A stretch of DNA of 13,817 bases from assembly GCA_937958475.1 (NCBI GenBank), contig CALFXR010000033.1, positions 1-13,817 of the forward strand, read 5' to 3'. Shown piece after piece: positions 13,688 to 13,817 of this stretch. Positions within the stretch are counted from its first letter, which is position 1. The number at the start of each line of letters is the position of its first letter. This DNA comes from an uncultured Mesorhizobium sp. (lineage in GTDB: Bacteria > Pseudomonadota > Alphaproteobacteria > Rhizobiales > Rhizobiaceae). The position numbers and the translations under genes were made by a program. Below the pieces are notes generated by a model that made no database searches, was not told the origin of the DNA, and saw only the letters and a list, made by a program, of their open reading frames with translations.

Positions 13688-13817
13688 TGCGGTTGCTCTC
13701 CTTCGCATGGATTGGGTTTCTCTAGCAGGCGCGCGGCGGCGCTGCCATCCGGACGCGCCAGTTCGCCGCCACGCTGCCTTTCGGCCCTGGCCATTGAAGA
13801 AGAGGCGGGAAAGCGGG

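Noticed and set aside
13684..13794. Short minus-strand open frame running off the right edge, with its TGA overlapping the hydratase ATG
   Set aside because: All three minus frames stay open or nearly so in this short GC-rich stretch, the translation is unremarkable, and a promoter/leader reading is equally good. The window ends too soon to decide.

Overview
The window is high-GC DNA from an alphaproteobacterium of the order Hyphomicrobiales (Rhizobiales). Three things point there: a linked fixL-fixJ-fixK set, a cbb3 oxidase gene under an FNR/FixK box, and a two-palindrome intergenic element after fixJ that matches my memory of the rhizobial RIME1 repeat. A Mesorhizobium/Phyllobacteriaceae-like host is an inference. 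No nif or nod gene is visible, so the Fix system here probably serves microaerobic respiration. No gene-free stretch exceeds 300 bases; the longest (9396-9615, 220 b) holds the RIME1-like repeat and a FixK promoter.

Layout. (1) 1-4001 is a low-oxygen block. It has a 3'-truncated ccoN (-), a divergent YtfE/RIC-like hemerythrin gene (+), an fnrN-type regulator (-) and a divergent hemN (+). Each divergent pair shares one FNR/FixK box. (2) 4084-4470 is a small protein resembling the eRF1/pelota-related 'translational machinery' family. (3) 4603-7165 is a three-gene operon: a membrane-anchored Spy/CpxP-like protein with a His/Gly-rich segment, an OmpR-family response regulator and a sensor kinase. 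Two CTTTACA repeats exactly 10 bp apart precede it. (4) 7316-10732 is the oxygen-sensing core: fixL (haem-PAS kinase), fixJ, the RIME1-like element, a 124-aa degenerate receiver protein resembling FixT, and fixK, closed by a strong terminator. (5) 10890-11174 (-) is an unrecognised 94-aa protein behind a well-spaced FixK box and -10 element. (6) 11315-13687 (-) holds an aldehyde dehydrogenase of the alpha-ketoglutaric semialdehyde dehydrogenase type and an enoyl-CoA hydratase.

How it fits together (inference from gene identity and sites). At low oxygen FixL phosphorylates FixJ. FixJ would activate fixK through a FixJ-box-like site at 9984-10000 that overlaps the stop codon of the FixT-like gene. 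FixK would then act at up to five FixK/FNR-type palindromes (1147, 2592, 9532, 10042, 11227). These would drive cbb3 oxidase, the hemerythrin, anaerobic haem synthesis, the FixT-like protein (possible negative feedback on FixL) and the 94-aa protein. The 10042 site lies where FixK would block its own promoter. FnrN, which carries Fe-S cysteines, offers a second oxygen input at the same type of site.
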